From NCBI GenBank assembly GCA_903848905.1, contig CAINHP010000002.1, forward strand, positions 1-33,850: a stretch of 33,850 nucleotides of DNA, read 5' to 3'. Below the pieces are notes generated by a model that had not been told where the DNA came from, did not search any database, and was given only the letters and a program-made list of their open reading frames with translations. This document shows positions 28,548 through 33,850 of the stretch, piece after piece (position 1 is the stretch's first letter; each line of letters begins with the position of its first letter). The DNA is from an uncultured Pseudomonadota bacterium (GTDB lineage Bacteria > Pseudomonadota > Gammaproteobacteria > Methylococcales > Methylomonadaceae). The translations under genes and the position numbers were made by a program.

Positions 28548-31500
28548 ATGTTAACCACTAAATTCTTCACGCTAATGCAAATTCTGGCTTTAGCTTTTGT
28601 GTATTTGCTGAGCAGTCAGTTATGTAGCCTGGTAGGCGCACCTAACGAATTTGGTAGCGTTATTTGGCCACCTGCTGGAATTTCACTGGCTTGTCTTGTT
28701 ATATTTGGCTCTCGACTTTGGTTGGGGGTATTTATGGGGGCATTTTTAGCAAACCTCTATTTCATTTTCAATCTAGCGAATACGTTAACGTCGTTGTCTT
28801 ATATTACGGCAAGTATTGAAGCTGTTGGCGCTACCTTGGAAGCGTTGGCGGGTGTTTGGTTAATGAAGAACCTAGCCCATTTCCCTAATCCGCTGCATAC
28901 AGAAAAACAAATTGGTTTGTTTATGGTGTGTGCTTTTTTGTCTTGTTTTACCTCGCCTACTGTTGCGATGGCAGCACTGACCTTAACGAATCAAATTTCC
29001 CTCAATGTTGCTGAGTCACATTGGATTGATTGGTATCTAGGCGACTTTATCGGCATGCTCATTTTTACACCGTTGGTGTTGATTTGGCTACATCGTTCTG
29101 CCTATTTTGATGGAAGACGGTTGGTTTTTAGCGTATCGGTGCTTACTGCCTTGCTACTGACCGTTTTACTTGTGAGCTATGAATTTGATGAAGAGCAAAA
29201 GCGCCTTCGCATTGAATTTGAAAAAGATACGCAAGTGATTAACGCGGCTGTAGAAAAAAAACTCTTAGGACATTTTAATTCACTTTATGCGATCGGCAGT
29301 TTATACAGTAGCTCAGAAGGGGTAAATCGACGTGAATTTGGGGCATTTGTCCGTCATCTCTTTCATGTATTTAGAGGCATTCAAGCACTCGAATTCAGTC
29401 AAGTGGTCACGAATTCCCAGCGTAAAGCGTTTGAAGCGTCTATTCGACAAGAAGGTTTTAGTAACTTTTACATTACCGAGCGAGACAAAAATAAAAACAT
29501 GTTAACTGCCGCGCAACGTGACCGTTATGTAGTGGTGAATTTTATTGAACCCATGAAGGGTAATGAAAAAGTATTTGGCTTTGATACGTTTTCTGATGAA
29601 AGTCGCAAGCAAACTTTCAATCAAGCCATCGACAGCGGTAAATTGACCTTAACGTCAAAGTTATCGCTCGTGCAGGAGCGCGGCACACAATCGGGGGTAT
29701 TAGCCATTTTGCCTGTGTATCGCAATGATATGGCTCACAATACAGTCGATGAGAAAAGGGCGAATATCCAAGGCTTTATTGTCGGTGTTTTTCGGATTGG
29801 TGACATGATTGATTCGGCATTAAATGAAATCAAGCATGAAAATTTAGCTATTCAACTTTATGATAACAGCAGTGATGCAGAATCAGATGTCTTATATGAA
29901 ACTCAAGAAATGTCAGCACGCGCATTAAATCTGACGAATTCGTTCATGATGAAGTTGGGTGATCGTTTTTGGCAAATGAAAATTTCAGCAACAAAAGACT
30001 ATTTAGAGAATCATGATGGATTAAGCTCAAATCACATTCATTCCAATTTTGCTTGGCATATTCTGCTAATGGGATTAATCATCACCAGTTTAATCGGTAG
30101 TGCTACCTTAATTATCACTGGCCGCAAGATGCTACTTGAAGATCTCATTAAAATTCGCACGGCTGAGCTGGCAAAAAGTGAGGAAAATTTTCGTACGATG
30201 GCTGATGCCACGCCTGTACTTATTTGGCAATCAGATAATGATGCGATCTGTTTTTGGTTTAATCAAGTGTGGCTAGATTTTGTTGGGCACTCACTTGAAG
30301 AGGAGATCGGAGAGGGTTGGTTGGACGGTGTTCATCCTGAAGATATTGAACATTGTTTTGATATTTATCATATCAATTTTAATTTACGTCTTCCGTTTAA
30401 AATGGAATATCGACTTAAACATCATAATGGTGACTATCGCTGGATACTCGATACGGGCATACCACGCTTTAATGCATTAGGTGATTTTGATGGCTACATA
30501 GGGTCTTGTATTGATGTTTCGGAGTTTAAACATACTCAGCAAATCATGAATGAAGCCAAAGAAGCCGCCGAAGTCCTTGCGCAGTCAAAAACCGATTTTC
30601 TGGCGAATATGAGCCATGAAATTCGCACACCCATGAACGCGATTATTGGCTTATCTCAATTAGCGCTGAATGTACCCGCTAATCGACAAAGTGATTATCT
30701 CGAAAAAATATTAGGAGCATCTGAAACGTTGCTGGATATCCTAAATGATATTTTAGACTTCTCAAAATTGGATTCTAACGCCATCAAAATGGAGTATGCC
30801 TCCTTCAATTTAGACCATTTACTCAATAATTTACATAATTTATTTAGCGTCACTGCAAGACAAAAAAATATAAAATTCATCTTAGATATTGACCCCCTCA
30901 TACGTCGCGAATTAATGGGCGATGCGCTCCGTTTGCAACAAGTATTAACCAATTTACTTAACAATAGTATTAAGTTCACTCAAATTGGACTTGTGCAATT
31001 GATTGTCACTCTTGTGCACCAAGAAAATGAAAAAATCGCATTAACATTTTCGGTCATTGACACGGGCATTGGAATGAACGAAGCCCAGCAAAAAGGGTTA
31101 TTTCAAGCGTTCTCGCAAGCGGATACTTCAATTAGTCGGCGTTTTGGTGGTTCAGGACTTGGCCTTGTCATTAGTCAAAAATTCGTTGAATTGATGGGCG
31201 GTAAAATTACTTGTCAGAGTACGCCTGATTTGGGTAGCGAGTTTTCCTTCACAATCCCTTTTGATATAGCAAAATCAGGTAAAGGCTCAGAAGCGATTAT
31301 ACCAAGTCCCCCTAAAAAAACACTTGCGCAGCGCCTTGCTGAGGCCGCAGAGTCGCTCAAAAATGTTCGGGTACTTCTCGTTGAAGACACACCACTCAAT
31401 CAACAAGTAGCGAGTGAATTCTTGCGCAATGCTAAATTAGATGTCACTGTGGCTGATAATGGCCAAGAGGCGTTAGATTTGCTTGAACACAATTCGTTTG

Positions 31501-31739
31501 AAGTAATTTTAATGGACATACAAATGCCAGTGATGGACGGGTTAGAAGCGACAAAAATGATTCGGGAGAATCCAAAATTTTCACAGCTGCCCATTATTGC
31601 GATGAGTGCAGGGGTGACTTTGGATGAACAAGAAAAATGTCACTTAGTGGGTATGAGTGATTTTATTCCCAAGCCGATTAATCCTGTTCAGATGCTAGAG
31701 AAAATTCAGCAGAATTTAATTTCACCATCCAATGTGTAG
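28548..31739 (+). CDS. Hybrid sensor histidine kinase: MASE1 - CHASE - PAS - HisKA - HATPase - REC
   Basis: MASE1 (GSVIWPPAGISLACLVIFG), CHASE region, PAS (MADATPVLIWQSDN), FLANMSHEIRTPMNAIIGLS, SGLGLVISQKFVELMGG, REC VLLVEDTPLNQQVA...VILMDIQMPVMDGLEAT. ATG at 28548 preferred over TTG 28500. Confidence 0.9.
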   Translation: MLTTKFFTLMQILALAFVYLLSSQLCSLVGAPNEFGSVIWPPAGISLACLVIFGSRLWLGVFMGAFLANLYFIFNLANTLTSLSYITASIEAVGATLEALAGVWLMKNLAHFPNPLHTEKQIGLFMVCAFLSCFTSPTVAMAALTLTNQISLNVAESHWIDWYLGDFIGMLIFTPLVLIWLHRSAYFDGRRLVFSVSVLTALLLTVLLVSYEFDEEQKRLRIEFEKDTQVINAAVEKKLLGHFNSLYAIGSLYSSSEGVNRREFGAFVRHLFHVFRGIQALEFSQVVTNSQRKAFEASIRQEGFSNFYITERDKNKNMLTAAQRDRYVVVNFIEPMKGNEKVFGFDTFSDESRKQTFNQAIDSGKLTLTSKLSLVQERGTQSGVLAILPVYRNDMAHNTVDEKRANIQGFIVGVFRIGDMIDSALNEIKHENLAIQLYDNSSDAESDVLYETQEMSARALNLTNSFMMKLGDRFWQMKISATKDYLENHDGLSSNHIHSNFAWHILLMGLIITSLIGSATLIITGRKMLLEDLIKIRTAELAKSEENFRTMADATPVLIWQSDNDAICFWFNQVWLDFVGHSLEEEIGEGWLDGVHPEDIEHCFDIYHINFNLRLPFKMEYRLKHHNGDYRWILDTGIPRFNALGDFDGYIGSCIDVSEFKHTQQIMNEAKEAAEVLAQSKTDFLANMSHEIRTPMNAIIGLSQLALNVPANRQSDYLEKILGASETLLDILNDILDFSKLDSNAIKMEYASFNLDHLLNNLHNLFSVTARQKNIKFILDIDPLIRRELMGDALRLQQVLTNLLNNSIKFTQIGLVQLIVTLVHQENEKIALTFSVIDTGIGMNEAQQKGLFQAFSQADTSISRRFGGSGLGLVISQKFVELMGGKITCQSTPDLGSEFSFTIPFDIAKSGKGSEAIIPSPPKKTLAQRLAEAAESLKNVRVLLVEDTPLNQQVASEFLRNAKLDVTVADNGQEALDLLEHNSFEVILMDIQMPVMDGLEATKMIRENPKFSQLPIIAMSAGVTLDEQEKCHLVGMSDFIPKPINPVQMLEKIQQNLISPSNV

Positions 31740-31750
31740 CGGTCAAGATT

Positions 31751-33649
31751 ATGTCGATAAAAAATAGAAAGAATCCATCCGCGACGAATTTTTTTATCGT
31801 GTTGCTCTCATCACTTTTTATAAGTGAAACGCTCATTATGTTGCTTATGAGTGAATTGCCGGCGATGTCAGAGTGGCACGAAGCCTTTATAGATGCTTCA
31901 CTGCTGGTGACCATTAATTTTCCGTTGATTTATTATTTTTATTTTTTGCCTTTAATTCGTTTTACAAACCTTGTTAACATCAATCGAGACGAGTTACTCG
32001 CTAAAAATAATGCATTAGAAATAGAGGTGAATACCAATAAACGCCAAGCATCGTCCTTAGCGTTACTCATGGCTGATCGTAAAAAAATCGATGCGGAAAG
32101 AGAGCGATTGTTAAAGATTTTAAATGAAGCGAGTGATTTTATCGGAATGGCCGATATGCAAGCGAATATAACGTATCTTAATCCCGCAGGAAAAAGAATG
32201 GTGGGGTTAGCGGAGGAAGCGGATGTTTTGACACTTAAAATTCATGATATGCACACGCATGAAGCCGCGCAATTTGTGTTAAACGAGGCGATTCCCTATG
32301 TGTTAGAGCATGATAGTTGGCAAAGTGAAAATACGTTATTGCACAAATCAGGACACGAACTTGCGGTATCACAAATTTTGAGTCTTCATCGAGATAGTCA
32401 AGGCAAGCCAGAATTTTTATCGAGCATTATGCGCGATATTACGGGGGTAAAACAGGCAGAACAAGCGATGCTTGACGCTAAAGAAGCCGCTGAAACGCTC
32501 GCGCAATCCAAAACCGATTTTTTGGCGAATATGAGCCATGAAATTCGCACGCCAATGAACGCCATTTTGGGTTTATCTGAACTGGCTCTGCATTCAACAG
32601 AAAATAATCAAAACGACTACCTTGAAAAAATTCATGGTGCATCTGAAAATTTACTCATCATTCTCAATGATATTTTAGAGTTTTCAAAATTAGATTCAAC
32701 AGGCGTTGAAATTGATTCCGATTATTTTAATTTAAGTCTATTAATAAACAATCTTAATAACTTATTTGAAGAAACCGCTCGACAAAAAAATCTCACGTTT
32801 CATTTAGAGGTTATGCCTGATGTGCAGCGACATTTGATTGGCGATGCACTGCGACTGCAGCAAGTGTTAACAAACTTACTCAACAACAGTATTAAATTCA
32901 CGAAAACGGGTTTTGTGCGTCTTAAAATAGCCGTTTCACAGCAAGATGAGAAGCCTATTTTATTAACATTTTCCATTGAAGACAGTGGCATTGGCATTAG
33001 CCCAGAACAGCAAAAATTGCTATTTCAGCCCTTTACACAAGCGGATACGTCTATTACGCGTCGTTTTGGTGGCACCGGTCTTGGCCTTGTCATTAGCCAA
33101 AAATTTATTCATTTAATGGGCGGGGAGATTTCCTTAGAAAGTACCTTAAATGAAGGCAGTCATTTTTGGTTTACGTTGCCTTTTGAAATTGCGAAGAAAT
33201 CGCACTCAACCGAGTTTTTACCTGTCAAACAAAATAAACGCGCAACGAAAGAGCAATTAGAAGAAGCCGCAAAATTACTTTTCAATAAACGGGTTTTATT
33301 GGTTGAAGATATGCCGCTTAATTAGCAAGTAGCCAGTGAATTTTTGCGTAACGCAAAACTGAGAGTGGTGGTTGCCGACAATGGCAAAGAAGCCTTGGAC
33401 ATACTCGAATTTAGTAATTTTGATGTCGTTTTAATGGATATTCAAATGCCGGTCATGGACGGCTTGGAGGCAACACGGTTAATTCGCGAGCAACCCCAAT
33501 TTGCGACGCTACCCATTATTGCCATGAGTGCAGGGGTAACGCTTGACGAACAAGAAAAATGTCAGGCAGCGGGCATGAGCGATTTTATTGCCAAGCCGAT
33601 TAATCCACTAAACATGTTAGAAAAATTAAGAGATTTGTTAATCAAATGA
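31751..33649 (+). pseudogene. Hybrid sensor histidine kinase (2 TM - PAS - HisKA - HATPase - REC) interrupted by an in-frame TAG
   Basis: ORFs 31751-33325 and 33344-33649 share one frame; TAG at 33323-33325 lies in EDMPLN*QVASEFLRNAKL, where the upstream paralog has EDTPLNQQVASEFLRNAKL. Confidence 0.85.
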
Positions 33650-33670
33650 AATAACTATGTCATAAAACAT

Positions 33671-33711
33671 AAAAGGCTTTCAGGCGTAATTAGTAGGCTT
33701 AGAAGCCTTTT
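33671..33711 (+). terminator. Hairpin downstream of the kinase operon, probable terminator
   Basis: aaaaggctt / aagcctttt 9-bp perfect stem, 23-nt loop. Confidence 0.5.
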
Positions 33712-33850
33712 CATGCTTGACGTATTTTTACATGTAGATTAACTATTACGCCATCTTCATGATGATAAATATTGAATAAATTCAGTTACCTCCTGCGATA
33801 GCAGGATTGTTGAGAGCTCGAATGTACACAATAATACGAAAAAATTATTG

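Noticed and set aside
18197-33649. Alternative genetic code or programmed stop readthrough explaining all in-frame stops
   Set aside because: The internal stops include TAA, TAG and TGA, and all three also end ordinary genes here; point mutation or sequencing error is simpler. The TAG-CAA context at 33323 is only a weak hint and was not used.
33344-33649. Independent receiver-domain gene starting at 33344
   Set aside because: Start is a TTG without clear RBS, and the fragment lacks the beta-1 acidic pocket; it is better read as the tail of the interrupted kinase.
33791-33806. tcctgc-gata-gcagga hairpin near the window end as a REP-like element
   Set aside because: Only one copy seen and the flanking sequence is cut off by the window edge.

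Overview
This 33.85-kb window reads as a low-GC gammaproteobacterial chromosome; lineage is inferred from gene content only. The left half is mostly housekeeping: trxA, nadK, gcvH, dgkA, a PfkB-family kinase, mazG, a SOUL protein, a class III adenylate cyclase, an ArfA-like ORF, radA, adk, leuC-leuD-(HicB-like)-leuB-asd, a BatD-like protein, a nucleotidyltransferase and a HAD hydrolase. The right half is a signalling island: a soluble receptor with two MCP signalling tips, a triple-CheW protein, and four histidine kinases (7TMR-DISM, Aer-type PAS, MASE1/CHASE hybrid and PAS hybrid). Points most worth a second look: (1) a minus-strand island (18.2-19.2 kb) holding an MNT/HEPN toxin-antitoxin-like pair with full reading frames broken only by in-frame stops, plus an apparent change in the HEPN RNxxxH motif; (2) an ArfA-like ORF with a long hairpin inside its 3' coding region, overlapping the end of radA; (3) a perfect TGTGA-N6-TCACA CRP-type palindrome upstream of the adenylate cyclase gene; (4) a candidate small RNA at about 26281-26357; (5) the double-tip MCP plus triple-CheW pair with no CheA in the window; (6) a hybrid kinase cut by a single amber codon inside its receiver domain; (7) a secreted protein built of three Cys-pair repeats. 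All assignments come from reading the sequence; no database search was possible.
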